From Chloroflexi bacterium TSY (GTDB taxonomy: Bacteria; Chloroflexota; Anaerolineae; Caldilineales; Caldilineaceae), in the NCBI GenBank assembly GCA_019217005.1, contig JAHBNG010000021.1, positions 93,282-157,281 of the forward strand: 64,000 nt of DNA. Direction: 5' to 3'. Position numbers and translations under genes: made by a program. A model generated the notes under the pieces. The model made no database searches and was not told the origin of the DNA. It worked only from the letters and a program-made list of their open reading frames with translations. Shown one piece after another: positions 25,198-34,919 of this stretch (positions are counted from its first letter, which is position 1; every line of letters begins with the position of its first letter).

Positions 25198-26987
25198 CAC
25201 AGACAAATTATCTACCCTATATATGGCAACTTGCGCTGTACAGGTTTCCGATCTATATCGCAATGGTTGCGGCTATCTTGATCAACATATTCTTGCCTTT
25301 GGTGCCAGGTCTGTTGATTCGCACCATCTTTGATCGTTTAACCAACAGTGCACCTTTGATGATGGATGCCTATGGACTGCTGGCTCTCCTTCTCGGCGTC
25401 GGGGTCGTTCGATATATCGCAGCGATCATCGAGATCGCACTGCAAAATGGGTATGATATTCTGGTCAGACTTCTTATGCAAAAGAACCTGTTCCAACGAT
25501 TCCTCGCCTATCCGGGGGCTGCATTGCCAGCTTCTACTGGTGAAGCGCTCAGCCGTTTGAATTACGATGTGCAAGCATTTGCTGGTTTCGTAAGCTGGAT
25601 CGCGTATCCGGTTGGCCAGGCATTGATGGTGATCGTCGCTCTCTATATTCTCACAAGCATCAGTCTGCTCGTGACAGCCGTCGCATTTCTGCCCATCTTG
25701 GTCGTATTGGTCTTGATCAACTTAACTGCACAACGGATTCGAGAATTTCGCCAAGCCAACCAAGAAGCGACCGGTGAGGTTATGGGGTTTCTTGGGGAAA
25801 TCTTTGCGGCAGTACAAGCAGTAAAAGCTGGTCACGCAGGAACGGATGTCGTCGCGCATCTGGATATTCTCAGTGACAGAAGGCGTCAGGCAGCGTTGAA
25901 GGATACACTCTTTTCTCAGTTGCTTGCAACAATGTCAGCAAATGCTGCCAGTTTGGGCACGGCGGCGGTCCTCTTTACATCCGCCCAATTGCTGCAAAAT
26001 GGCCAATTTACCGTGGGCGACTTTGCGCTGTTTGTCTCTTACTTAGGATTGCTTGCGGAAACGATTTTCAATGCGGGTCGATTCTTGACGCGTTACTATC
26101 AAGTGGGAATTTCCTTTGAGCGTTTATGCGAGTTGCTTGGTGACGATTCACCATCAATTTTGACGAAACCTGGCCCTCTCTATTTACGAGGCAAAATTCC
26201 ACCCACACCAACTGTATCTTGCTCAGATGTCGCTGAACTTGCTGAAATCGATGTTTCCGGCCTGGGTTATGAATTTCCGTCCAACAATGGGAAATCCAAA
26301 TTCAAACTCAATGATATCAGCTTTCATTTGAAGCGCGGTGAGTTTGTCGTGATTACCGGGCGCATTGGATCGGGCAAGACAACACTTTTGCGTGCGTTTT
26401 TAGGGCTGCTGCCAAAGAGTATTGGTGAGATTTATTGGAACGAACAGCCGGTCCATGATGCTGCGGAATTTTTTGTTCCGCCAATCTGCGCATATACGCC
26501 GCAGGCTCCAAGGCTCTTTAGCGAAAGCGTCTATGACAATATCCTAATGGGCCTGCCAACGCACGAAGTAGATCCGTCCGCTGCTATCCGTGCTGCTGTC
26601 ATGGAGCAGGATATCCGCCAGCTTGAGAATGGCTTAGATACTGTTATCGGACCCCGCGGCGTCAAGCTCTCTGGCGGGCAGATGCAGCGTACTGCTGCGG
26701 CTCGCATGTTTGTTCGTTCACCACAGCTCATGGTCTTTGATGATTTGTCAAGTGCATTGGATGTGCGGACGGAGCAGGTTTTATGGGAACGCCTACAGTC
26801 GATGCGGAAGGCAGCCGAACAAGAGCCGCCAACCTGTTTAGTTGTTTCTCATCGCCAAGCGGCTTTATGCCATGCAGATCGAATCATTGTCCTAAAAGAG
26901 GGACGAATCGAAGCGACTGGAACCCTTGATGAGTTGCTAGCAAGTTGTGAGGAGGTGCAGGAGTTATGGCGTGGTAAATTGACATGA
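25194..26987 (+). CDS. ABC exporter, subunit 2 (fused permease-ATPase)
   Basis: 597 residues with the same type I exporter layout. Walker A GRIGSGKTT lies near residue 388, followed by TPQAPRLFSESVYDNI, the canonical signature LSGGQMQR, and Walker B LMVFDDLSSALD, where Asp replaces the catalytic Glu; the H-loop is VVSHRQ. The Asp marks this ATPase as the degenerate half. The start overlaps the stop of subunit 1 (ATGA), ensuring equal translation. The pair follows the zinc-ribbon sigma factor and the 71-aa gene on the same strand, so it may belong to that regulon. Confidence 0.92.
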   Translation: MTQTNYLPYIWQLALYRFPIYIAMVAAILINIFLPLVPGLLIRTIFDRLTNSAPLMMDAYGLLALLLGVGVVRYIAAIIEIALQNGYDILVRLLMQKNLFQRFLAYPGAALPASTGEALSRLNYDVQAFAGFVSWIAYPVGQALMVIVALYILTSISLLVTAVAFLPILVVLVLINLTAQRIREFRQANQEATGEVMGFLGEIFAAVQAVKAGHAGTDVVAHLDILSDRRRQAALKDTLFSQLLATMSANAASLGTAAVLFTSAQLLQNGQFTVGDFALFVSYLGLLAETIFNAGRFLTRYYQVGISFERLCELLGDDSPSILTKPGPLYLRGKIPPTPTVSCSDVAELAEIDVSGLGYEFPSNNGKSKFKLNDISFHLKRGEFVVITGRIGSGKTTLLRAFLGLLPKSIGEIYWNEQPVHDAAEFFVPPICAYTPQAPRLFSESVYDNILMGLPTHEVDPSAAIRAAVMEQDIRQLENGLDTVIGPRGVKLSGGQMQRTAAARMFVRSPQLMVFDDLSSALDVRTEQVLWERLQSMRKAAEQEPPTCLVVSHRQAALCHADRIIVLKEGRIEATGTLDELLASCEEVQELWRGKLT

Positions 26988-27126
26988 GTGAAAGATTATC
27001 GATTCATTCAGGCAAGCAGGACAACGGATTTAGATAGGAACGGATGGTCATTGGGGCGACGCAATTGGTTTTATGTATTCTTCATGGGCAATTTCGGTCA
27101 AGTGCAACCAATCTCAATCTGCTATA

Positions 27127-27345
27127 CTCAGTAGATCCAAATTTCAGGTTTTGAGAGAGAATTCTGGCTAAACAGTTGACATAAATACAAATTTGCCGGT
27201 CGATATCTAGTTTTTGCGTTAGATTTGGGCGATTTTCAGATATGAAATAGGTTGTTTTCTGTAACCGAAATCTGAATAAATGACTCCAAAATCCCTGCAA
27301 TCTCGACTGAAAATCGCCAAAAACGCCAAATTTGGATCTACTGAG
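27127..27345. mobile_element. MITE-1 (CAGTAGATCC family), copy at 27.1 kb
   Basis: 219 bp, inverted relative to the copy at 10617 and nearly identical to it, with ends CTCAGTAGATCCAAATTT and complement. It ends 9 bases before the ATG of the AraC-DinB gene, so it replaces that gene's native upstream region. Confidence 0.9.
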
Positions 27346-27354
27346 ACTAACAGT

Positions 27355-28287
27355 ATGACAACGAACGAGATCAACCGACTGACCGATGTTGTGGGACATG
27401 ACCTGGATCAGTCAACGGATGGGGCGACGTTGGCAGAGCAGACGAACTATAGTCGCTTCTACTTTCAGCGTCGTTTTCGTCAAATGACCGGTGAAACGCC
27501 CGGTGCCTGTCGCCGTCGGCTGCGGTTGGAGCGTGCTGGCTACCAATTGTGCCACAGCACATTGACCGTGACAGAGATCGCCTTCGATGCTGGGTTTGAA
27601 TCGCTGGAAGGCTTTTCGCGTGCTTTCCGTAAGGGTTACGGTTCATCTCCCAGTCAATTCCGGCGTGCCCAACCCCTCAGTTGGTATCTCGCAACCCCCA
27701 ACGATATTCACTATGATCCTGTGGTCGGCGGAGCACTTCGTCTCGCAAATCAACAACATTTAGGAGGCAGCATGGATTTAATTGATCGTTTACTCGGACA
27801 TGACCAGTGGGCCACCCAATTAATTTTAGAAGAGGCCGCCAAGCTAACGGATGAACAGTTGGATGCACCGCTTGCCAAACCCGACCATCCACTTCATTTT
27901 GAGAAGCCCGATATGACGTTACGCGAATTGTTAGACTCCATTGTCTTTACCAAGGAGATTTGGGTGGCTGCTGTACAAGGGCAGCCCGGTCCCACAGATC
28001 CAGACAAGTCGCCTGCTGGTCTGTTGCAACGGATGCAGTCATCCTACAGCGAATTCGTCGAAATAGCCCGGCGCGTACGCGATGAGGATTTATGGACAAC
28101 GGAATTTGTGGACATGATCTGCGAACCGCCTGAAACCTTTTTGTATGGTGGCATGATCAGCCATGTGATCAATTTATCGTGCCACCGACGATACGTGGCC
28201 GTTGAGGCGCTTGGCTCTTTTGGGCATAAGATTCCTGCCGATGGGGATCCGATTCATTGGGAATCGTTACAGCTGACCAGATCGTAG
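27355..28287 (+). CDS. AraC-type DNA-binding domain fused to a DinB-like domain
   Basis: 310 residues from ATG 27355. The longer frame starting within the MITE is not credible. Residues of about 15-105 form a double helix-turn-helix of the AraC family (YSRFYFQRRFRQMTGETPGACRRRLRLERAGYQL, then TVTEIAFDAGFESLEGFSRAFRKGYGSSPSQFRR). Residues of about 140-310 look like a DinB/YfiT four-helix domain (MDLIDRLLGHDQWATQLILEEAAKLTDEQLD; later GGMISHVINLSCHRRYVAVEAL), with His residues placed for metal. No ribosome site is seen in the 9 bases left by the MITE, so expression may be altered. Confidence 0.85.
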   Translation: MTTNEINRLTDVVGHDLDQSTDGATLAEQTNYSRFYFQRRFRQMTGETPGACRRRLRLERAGYQLCHSTLTVTEIAFDAGFESLEGFSRAFRKGYGSSPSQFRRAQPLSWYLATPNDIHYDPVVGGALRLANQQHLGGSMDLIDRLLGHDQWATQLILEEAAKLTDEQLDAPLAKPDHPLHFEKPDMTLRELLDSIVFTKEIWVAAVQGQPGPTDPDKSPAGLLQRMQSSYSEFVEIARRVRDEDLWTTEFVDMICEPPETFLYGGMISHVINLSCHRRYVAVEALGSFGHKIPADGDPIHWESLQLTRS

Positions 28288-28359
28288 GGGAAAGTTCGAT
28301 GTCAATCCAGAATAGTTGCTGGCGACCGTTCTGACTTCAAGAGAAGGACAATAAAAATA

Positions 28360-28827
28360 GATGAAGGATTAGAGATCATTACCCAGCTATGGCAAGGGAA
28401 TTCTTTCTCCCATCAAGGCAGACATTATCAGGTGGACACCGCTTCTCTTCAGTTCAATGTACCATCTCCCGTACAGCAACCCCGTATCCCGATTTGGGTC
28501 GTTGGAGCATGGCCCCGACCCAAGTCGATGCGGCGGGGACTCAAATGTGATGGCGTCATCCCAATGGTGAAGCCCAAAGGAGAGAAGGGTCGTGAGATCA
28601 CCCCTCGTGATGTTCGTGAGATGAAGGCTTGGATTGAGGAACACAACAAATCACCTTTGGATATCGTCATTGAAGGAGAAACACCAGGGAACGATCCGAA
28701 CAAGGCTCAAGCTACTGTCCAAACATGGGCCGAGGCAGGTGCAACGTGGTGGATCGAGTCAATCTGGGGAAATCCATCGAGACAAGAAGCACGGCTCCGG
28801 CAAGGACCGCCGTCGCATCTAGAATAA
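28360..28827 (+). pseudogene. Luciferase-like (LLM class) flavin oxidoreductase, C-terminal fragment
   Basis: The frame encodes DEGLEIITQLWQGNSFSHQG, RHYQVDTA, QQPRIPIWVVGAWPRPKSMRR and EAGATWWIESIWG, the C-terminal half of an F420/FMN-dependent LLM enzyme. The N-terminal 150 or so residues with the substrate pocket are absent. No sensible start exists. It follows the AraC-DinB gene by 70 bases. From 28828 to 28963 there is only AGAGATTGAGAGA-type simple repeat. Confidence 0.82.
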
Positions 28828-28963
28828 TCGTTTGGGAATGAGCCGTGAATAAATTGTGCATCCAGAGATTGAGAGACTAGAGATTGAGAGATTCGGCTCG
28901 TGCAATCTCTAATCCTATCAATCTCTAATCTCAAATTTACTTTCTAGAATGGTCTAAGAGACT

Positions 28964-30301
28964 TCATGCGTCAGCCAGCAACTCATCCACTTTTGGCTTA
29001 ACCGCCGCAGCCGCTTCCTCCACTGTGCGCTGTCCCAACCAGACAAGCTCAAACTCATCACGCAGAGCAGTGTTGATTTGCGCCCGATTCTTGTGTTGCC
29101 AAACGGGAACGCCGAACTCATCGATGCGTTCCAAATAGAATTCGATAAAGGTATCGGGCACATTTTCGACCTCGTCTAGCACCATTTTGGCAGTTGACTT
29201 GCGGGGATTGATGATGCCTGTGCTCGCCCAGACTCGCTGCGCCGGTTCACTGGCATTGTAGAGCAGCCATTCCCAAGCTGCGTCGGGATTGGGGCTTTCA
29301 ATCGGAATCGAGAAGGCCGAACCACCTACGTTGAGCGTGTGGGCACCGTTTTGACCACCCATCAGGTAAGGGCTAATCTCCCAAACGAAGGAGCCATCGA
29401 ATTGCTCGATCACGCCAGGAAAGGAGGAGATCAATGCTGAACTGCCGGACACAAAGAGGTTGCCCACCCCTTCGATCAGATCCGCCGATGGATGAATGTT
29501 GTGAACCTGGACCGCATCCTGATACCATTGAAGGAACTGGATCGCACCCTCCTCGGTAACGGTGCATTCAGTGTCATCTGCGTTGAAGATATCTGCTCCC
29601 CAGGCCACAGCTTGGGGGCGAATCTCGTTGATCCAGTTGTCGATCATATTGCTCATACCCCAAACCGTCACTTCCCAGCGGCTGAAATCTGCGGCATCAG
29701 GATGATTGCCCGCTCGATCGGTGGTCAACGCCAAGCCGGATGCCAGCAGATCATCATATGTTGACCCTTCGCCAGGGCCAGTTAGGCCAGCCTCCTCATA
29801 GAGATTGCGGTTCCACCAGATACCCTGGACACCGACGTCCCAGTTGGTACCATAATGACCACCCTCGTGTGCAAAGAGTATCCAAACTGATTCAAACCAA
29901 TCATCTGGAAAATCTGCCGTGGCCTCAATCCGTGGTGTGAGATCAGAGATCACGCCGAGTTCAGCGTGGGGACGCACCCAGGCCGTGTGGGTCCAAGCAA
30001 CGTCCGGTGAGGAACCTGACGCGTAGAGTGTATTGAGTTTGGTCCAATAGTCAGCCCAGCCAAGCGTCTGTCCCTCAACCGTGATCCCGCTGTCGTTGGC
30101 TTCACCAAACATTTCCGCCAGAGTCTCCATCTGCTCACCCCGTCCCCAGGTCATAGATAAAATGGTGACTGGCTCAACATCTGTCCCCTCACCCCCTGAC
30201 CCGGCAGGTGCGGTCACCCCAGTACAGGCACTCACGAGTAGAGCCGCGCCTGTAAATCCGGTCATGCGTAAAAACTCTCTTCGACTCATTGATGTGGACA
30301 T
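28964..30301 (-). CDS. Sugar ABC transporter substrate-binding lipoprotein (system 2)
   Basis: 445 residues from ATG 30301, with AAAGG 8 bases upstream; the longer frame to 30361 lacks one. The N-terminus MSTSMSRREFLRMTGFTGAALLVSACTG combines a twin-arginine motif with a lipobox (LVSAC), so it is probably Tat-exported and lipid-anchored. The mature part is a family 1 extracellular binding protein (ILSMTWGRGEQMETLAEMFGE; DVAWTHTAWVRPHAELG). It is the last gene of permease-permease-binding protein set 2 (32259 to 28964). The ligand is probably an oligosaccharide; exact sugar unknown. Confidence 0.9.
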   Translation of the reverse strand: MSTSMSRREFLRMTGFTGAALLVSACTGVTAPAGSGGEGTDVEPVTILSMTWGRGEQMETLAEMFGEANDSGITVEGQTLGWADYWTKLNTLYASGSSPDVAWTHTAWVRPHAELGVISDLTPRIEATADFPDDWFESVWILFAHEGGHYGTNWDVGVQGIWWNRNLYEEAGLTGPGEGSTYDDLLASGLALTTDRAGNHPDAADFSRWEVTVWGMSNMIDNWINEIRPQAVAWGADIFNADDTECTVTEEGAIQFLQWYQDAVQVHNIHPSADLIEGVGNLFVSGSSALISSFPGVIEQFDGSFVWEISPYLMGGQNGAHTLNVGGSAFSIPIESPNPDAAWEWLLYNASEPAQRVWASTGIINPRKSTAKMVLDEVENVPDTFIEFYLERIDEFGVPVWQHKNRAQINTALRDEFELVWLGQRTVEEAAAAVKPKVDELLADA

Positions 30302-30437
30302 AAGGTCTGCCTTTCTAATATTTTCAAGTAAACCTTTAAGAATTTTGGACTCAGATAGCACAGATAAACTCAGATTTTTAAACTAAATCTTTCTGAGGAA
30401 TCCTGGAAATCTGAGTACAAATAAAAAGCCGCTACTC

Positions 30438-31316
30438 TCACTTGAAGACACCGCTGGTAATCCCTTCAACAATCTGCCGTTGAAAAACAAGTGTGATGAT
30501 AAAAACAGGAATCGTGGCCAGGATTGCGACAGCAGACATGTTGCCCCACTGCAAATGAAATTCATTCGATGCGCCGATCACTTGGGCTTCTGATAGAGCC
30601 ATGGTGATGACCTTTGTGCCGGCTCCACGGGCAAAGATCAACGGAGTAAAAAATTCATTCCATCCAACAATAAAGTTGATCAGAAACATGGTCGCCAAGC
30701 CAGGTCGAATCACTGGCAAAACAATATGCCAGAGCAGCGGGAAAAAGCTTGCCCCGTCTACTTTGGCGGCATCTTCGATCTCCACAGGCACTTGACGCAA
30801 GAATGAGACCAAGACCCAAGTCGTAATCGGCAGCAGCGCGCTGCCATAAAGAATCAGGAGCCCAATCAGCGTATCCATCAGCTTCAATTGTTGATACATC
30901 TGAAAGAGCGGAATCACCGTCGCTGTCCCCGGCAACATGCTGGAGGCAAGCAACCCCACCATCACAAGATTGGCACCGCGAAATTGTAGCCGGGCGACAG
31001 CATAGGCCGCGAGCAAGCTCACAGTCAAGGCCAGCACAGTTGAAACGGTCGCCAGGAACGTTGTATTCAGCATATAGCGAGCGATCGGCAGGGCAGCGAA
31101 AATGTTGCGAAAGCGATCAACGGCCAGACTTTGGGGCGTATAAGTCAACGGTTTGGTAAAGAGCTTATCACCCGGTGCAAACGCAGTCAGAAAGATATAA
31201 TAGATGGGGAGCAGAACGATGACCAGAAACAAGAGGAGTGCACCGTAAAACAAGATCGTCCGCAATGTACGATTCATTCGATAACTGTTGGGGGAACGGT
31301 GTGTAACCTGCTGCAT
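30438..31316 (-). CDS. Carbohydrate ABC transporter permease, MalG type (system 2)
   Basis: 292 residues, six predicted helices. The EAA loop that docks the ATPase is EIEDAAKVDGASFFPLLWHIVLPVIRPG near residue 190. It lies between the MalF-type partner (31336) and the binding protein (28964) on the same strand, with about 20 bases to the former. The start at 31316 (MQQVTHRSPN) is accepted; the internal MNRTLRT is an alternative. Confidence 0.92.
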   Translation of the reverse strand: MQQVTHRSPNSYRMNRTLRTILFYGALLLFLVIVLLPIYYIFLTAFAPGDKLFTKPLTYTPQSLAVDRFRNIFAALPIARYMLNTTFLATVSTVLALTVSLLAAYAVARLQFRGANLVMVGLLASSMLPGTATVIPLFQMYQQLKLMDTLIGLLILYGSALLPITTWVLVSFLRQVPVEIEDAAKVDGASFFPLLWHIVLPVIRPGLATMFLINFIVGWNEFFTPLIFARGAGTKVITMALSEAQVIGASNEFHLQWGNMSAVAILATIPVFIITLVFQRQIVEGITSGVFK

Positions 31317-31335
31317 AGTATTGTTTATCTTCTAT

Positions 31336-32259
31336 CTATAATCGATTCCATGCCCGCCGCAAGAAGCCGTATCCCAGCACACCCACAATCAGCACGATAA
31401 AGAACAACAACATGGCAATGGCGGATGCATAGCCAAAATTCAGCACGCGGAAGCCTTGCAGATAGACCAGGTAGGAGAGGAGGGATGTCGCCGTGCCGGG
31501 GCCACCACTGGTCAGAGCATAGACAATTTCAAACGACAACACCCGAAAGATCGCTGTGAAAATGATCATTGAAATGATCAACGGCATCAACAGAGGCAAG
31601 GTAATGTACCAATAGGAACGCAACCCATCGGAACCATCAATTTTGGCCGCCTCATACAACTCAAGCGGAATTCCCTGTAAACCACTCAGAAAGATCACTG
31701 CCAAAAAGGCAGTATTCTTCCAGACATCAGTCAAAGTCACCGCAAAGCGTGCGCTTGTAATGTTCACTAGCCAAAGAGGCCGCTCCCCCGAAATGCGCCA
31801 GACAATATCATTAATCAACCCAAAGTCTTGATGGAAGATCCAGCGGGCGGCTGTCGCAATGACAATCGGTGCCATGGCCCACGGCAGCAGATTGGCCGCG
31901 CGCGTCAAGTTGCGTAGTCGAAAACGCTGATTGAGAAGCTCTGCAATGCCCAACCCCAATATCACTTGCAGCGTCACCGACGTAATCGCAAAAAAAAGCG
32001 TAAAGGCCAACGTATCGCTCACGTTGGAATCCTGCGTCAGGGCCACGTAATTGTCCAGCCCGATAAAGTCAAATGTACGTCGCACCGGATTCTGGTCGAA
32101 GAAGCTGAGATAAAAGGTGAGCAAAAATGGGTAGACCGACGTAGAGAGACGCCAGATCACAACCGGCGCCACAAGAGCATACGCCAGCAGCAAACGACGC
32201 GTTGTCAGGCTTCTCTCACTGCTGTGAGGTGCAATCTGGGCTGTTGACGAAGTGGTCAA
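31336..32259 (-). CDS. Carbohydrate ABC transporter permease, MalF type (system 2)
   Basis: 307 residues starting at a TTG (32259) supported by GGAGG seven bases upstream. Six membrane helices; the EAA loop is ELYEAAKIDGSDGLRSYWYITLPLLMP. It pairs with the MalG-type gene that follows. No ATPase gene is found nearby, so a shared MsmK/UgpC-like ATPase encoded elsewhere must energise it (known for this class). Confidence 0.91.
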   Translation of the reverse strand: MTTSSTAQIAPHSSERSLTTRRLLLAYALVAPVVIWRLSTSVYPFLLTFYLSFFDQNPVRRTFDFIGLDNYVALTQDSNVSDTLAFTLFFAITSVTLQVILGLGIAELLNQRFRLRNLTRAANLLPWAMAPIVIATAARWIFHQDFGLINDIVWRISGERPLWLVNITSARFAVTLTDVWKNTAFLAVIFLSGLQGIPLELYEAAKIDGSDGLRSYWYITLPLLMPLIISMIIFTAIFRVLSFEIVYALTSGGPGTATSLLSYLVYLQGFRVLNFGYASAIAMLLFFIVLIVGVLGYGFLRRAWNRL

Positions 32260-32363
32260 TCTCTATCCTCCATATACGTCTCGATCCATTTCTCATTCAT
32301 CTTGTCACGTTCAGCGACTTCTTGCCCATTGTGCAAGAAATTGGTTGATCAGATACTAAGATT

Positions 32364-32449
32364 CAGTAGACCGCAATCGTGTCATTCCGCTCACGTAGTT
32401 GGTGCTTCGCACCAACGAAGCGAAGAATCTAACGATTGTGGTCTACTGA
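32364..32449. mobile_element. Mini-MITE with CAGTAGACCGCAATCGT ends, copy A
   Basis: 86 bp with terminal inverted repeat CAGTAGACCGCAATCGT / ACGATTGTGGTCTACTG and inner GTCATTCCG and AGCGAAGAATC, the widespread 'GTCATTCC ... GAATC' palindrome type. A shorter relative is at 52646-52707. The outer bases resemble the ends of MITE-1. Confidence 0.75.
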
Positions 32450-32460
32450 GATTCAATATA

Positions 32461-33789
32461 TTATCCCAAATCTCGCTCCAGTATCGGATTGATCTTGCTC
32501 ATCGCACTTTCAATCGCTTCATCTAAGGAGATCTGATCGGTCAGATAGGCGTGGATGTTCTCCTCTGCTGCATCATAGATCTCTTGGATACTGGGCGTAA
32601 CGGGACGTGCCTTCACCAGATCGCCTGCCTCTGCCAAAGCCAACAGGAAGGGCGACGACGGGGCCAGATCCTGCACCTCTGGGTCGGACCAGAGCGAGAC
32701 ACGGGCGGGCACGCGGCCACGGAAAATCTGCTGCTTCATCACATCGGGACGGGCCGTGAATTCTACCCATTGTTCGGCCAGATCCTGCTTGGGAGAACCA
32801 GATGGAATGGCCCAACCCCAACAGCCGGTAATGGTCTGGGCGTTGTCCGGACCCATGGGTGGCAGGAATGCAGAGACTTGGTTGTCCCAAAATTCCTCAT
32901 TGGTCCGCATGGCACCAAAGAAACCATCCCAACACCACCACATGGCATATTTGTTGTCGAGCCATCCCTGGAAGACGGCACCGTAATCATCTTGGGGAAC
33001 GGACGGCGACGCCACGCCATGCTCGGCAAAGAGTGCCTTATAGAACGAGAGTGCCTCTCGTGCCCCATCATTATCCAGATCGTTGATCGCTCCGCCGGCC
33101 TGATTGGTCCAATGTTGGATGTCGTTGCCAAAAGCGCCACCCTTGAGCCCAGACAATGCGATACCAAAGCGCTCTTCTTCTTCATTGGTCAATGCTCGGG
33201 CTGCCTCAAGCAATTCGTTCCAGTCGGTCGGTGGCTCTATTCCGGCTTCCTCAAAGTAATCGGTGCGGTAGAAAAAGATCTCCGTATCATTGCCCCAAGG
33301 CAGACGGTAAAGAACGCCGTCCCACGAAGAGACATCAGTGAGAAGCGTCTGAGGCCAGTCACTTAAATCAATATTATGCTTCTCCATCACCGGATCGAGG
33401 GGCGACAACCAACCAGCTGCGCCATAAATTGCAGCCTGAAAATCATCACAATGGAACGTATCCGTATTCGTATCGCCAGACGCAAAGCGCGTCGTCATCA
33501 TCTGCTGCCATTCAATATAGACCGCTGGAGCAACCTCATAGTTAACAGTGTTGCTTGTCTCTTCCTCAAACTGATCAATCACCCCCTGGAAGAAATCGTT
33601 CGAATCTGCCCAATAGACCAGATTGACCTCCCCTCCTTCTGCCATTACGGCTTCTCCCCCGTCTGTCGTGGCCGGTGCCGCTGTGGGGGCCACACAGGCA
33701 CCAACGGCAACTGCAGACAGCCCAGCACCCGCAATCGCCAAAAACGAACGACGCGATAATCTATGACCAACTTGCTGCTTTCGAACCAT
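32461..33789 (-). CDS. Sugar ABC transporter substrate-binding lipoprotein (system 1)
   Basis: 442 residues with ATG 33789 five bases after AAAGGAGG. Signal: LSRRSFLAIAGAGLSAVAVGACVAP, a twin-arginine plus lipobox (VGAC) leader. The mature domain is an extracellular solute-binding protein family 1 member (LVYWADSNDFFQGVIDQFEEETSNT; GVLYRLPWGNDTEIFFYRTDYFEEAGIEPP). It is the last gene of permease-permease-binding protein set 1 (35870 to 32461), with its own likely promoter just upstream. Confidence 0.92.
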   Translation of the reverse strand: MVRKQQVGHRLSRRSFLAIAGAGLSAVAVGACVAPTAAPATTDGGEAVMAEGGEVNLVYWADSNDFFQGVIDQFEEETSNTVNYEVAPAVYIEWQQMMTTRFASGDTNTDTFHCDDFQAAIYGAAGWLSPLDPVMEKHNIDLSDWPQTLLTDVSSWDGVLYRLPWGNDTEIFFYRTDYFEEAGIEPPTDWNELLEAARALTNEEEERFGIALSGLKGGAFGNDIQHWTNQAGGAINDLDNDGAREALSFYKALFAEHGVASPSVPQDDYGAVFQGWLDNKYAMWWCWDGFFGAMRTNEEFWDNQVSAFLPPMGPDNAQTITGCWGWAIPSGSPKQDLAEQWVEFTARPDVMKQQIFRGRVPARVSLWSDPEVQDLAPSSPFLLALAEAGDLVKARPVTPSIQEIYDAAEENIHAYLTDQISLDEAIESAMSKINPILERDLG

Positions 33790-33807
33790 TATATCCTCCT
33801 TTGGTAT

Positions 33808-33835
33808 AGTATAATATAAGAAATTCTTGCAACAA
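33808..33835 (-). promoter_or_regulatory. Possible promoter of the system 1 binding protein
   Basis: On the minus strand TTGTTG (33830-33835), a 16-base spacer and TATACT (33808-33813) lie just upstream of the ribosome site, implying a leader of fewer than 20 bases. The remainder of the gap to 34057 is AT-rich and contains TCATCCYGTCATC-type short repeats but no gene. Confidence 0.45.
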
Positions 33836-34057
33836 ACCTAGCGCGAAATCTCTGGGTAATTATGAATTATGAAGAGTAATTGAGAATTTTAATGAGTGCC
33901 ATTAAAATATTTGTGGTTGCATTCACATATGTGCGCATGAAACTATCGCATCAGTAACGCTTCACAATGTTGCCCGTTCACAATGCGCTGTCGATTAAAG
34001 TATGCTGTTTAACTTATTCGTTTCATCATCCTGTTATCCAGTCGTCTTGTCATCCCG

Positions 34058-34915
34058 TCATCCCTTCACGCCCGTAAACACAACTCCCTGAATAAAATAT
34101 CGCTGTCCAAAATAAAAGATCACCAACACGGGCATCATGCTCACCGTCGCCGCCGCCATCATCAACTCCCATTCTGTGTGATATTGATCTTGAAAGAGAC
34201 GTAGCCCCAAGGCCAACGTATACTTCTTCTGATCAAAAATGTAGATCAGCGGCACCAGAAAGCTCTGCCAGCGATTCTGTATGATAAAGATCACAACGGT
34301 CATCAACGCCGGTTTGGAGAGCGGCAAGATGATCCGCCAAAAGACGCCCAACTTGCTACAGCCATCGATAATCGCCGCATCATCCAGCTCTGGCGAAATG
34401 GTCATAAAGTATTGGCGCAACAAAAAAATATTAAAGGCACTTCCGCCAAAAAAAGCTGGCACAATGAGAGGCAGATAGGTATCGAGCCAATCCAGCGCGC
34501 GGAAGAGAATGAACTGAGGAATCATGATGACCTGAAATGGGAGCATCAACGTCGCCAAGACCAGCACAAACATCCAATCCCGTCCCCGCCAGCGCAGTCT
34601 GGCAAATGCGTAGGCCGCCAGCGCACCGGATAGCGTTGCTCCGATGACGGCCATGACAGTGATATAGGTCGTATTCACAATAAAGCGACCAAATGGCAAA
34701 ATGGTCATCGAATTGGGATAGTTGGCCCACACGATCGGGTTCGGGATCCACTCGGTCGGAATCTTAAAGACCGCGGCTGGTGTTTTCAAGGAAGTCGAGA
34801 CCATCCAGAGAAATGGCATCATGACGGCCATCATCCCGACGATTAAGAGGAGATAGACAACCGACATCTTCAATGCGTGGCTACGACGCTGGCTCCCGCG
34901 AATCGATCCGACCAT
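34058..34915 (-). CDS. Carbohydrate ABC transporter permease, MalG type (system 1)
   Basis: About 285 residues from ATG 34915 (a TTG precedes it). Six helices; the EAA loop reads ELDDAAIIDGCSKLGVFWRIILPLSKPA. The start is within 10 bases of the stop of the upstream MalF-type gene, so the two are translated together. Confidence 0.92.
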   Translation of the reverse strand: MVGSIRGSQRRSHALKMSVVYLLLIVGMMAVMMPFLWMVSTSLKTPAAVFKIPTEWIPNPIVWANYPNSMTILPFGRFIVNTTYITVMAVIGATLSGALAAYAFARLRWRGRDWMFVLVLATLMLPFQVIMIPQFILFRALDWLDTYLPLIVPAFFGGSAFNIFLLRQYFMTISPELDDAAIIDGCSKLGVFWRIILPLSKPALMTVVIFIIQNRWQSFLVPLIYIFDQKKYTLALGLRLFQDQYHTEWELMMAAATVSMMPVLVIFYFGQRYFIQGVVFTGVKG

Positions 34916-34919
34916 CAAC

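Noticed and set aside
32551..33366. 271-aa open frame on the plus strand
   Set aside because: It lies fully antisense to the solute-binding protein with strong ribosome site and signal peptide; low-complexity and His/Cys-rich as expected of a shadow frame.
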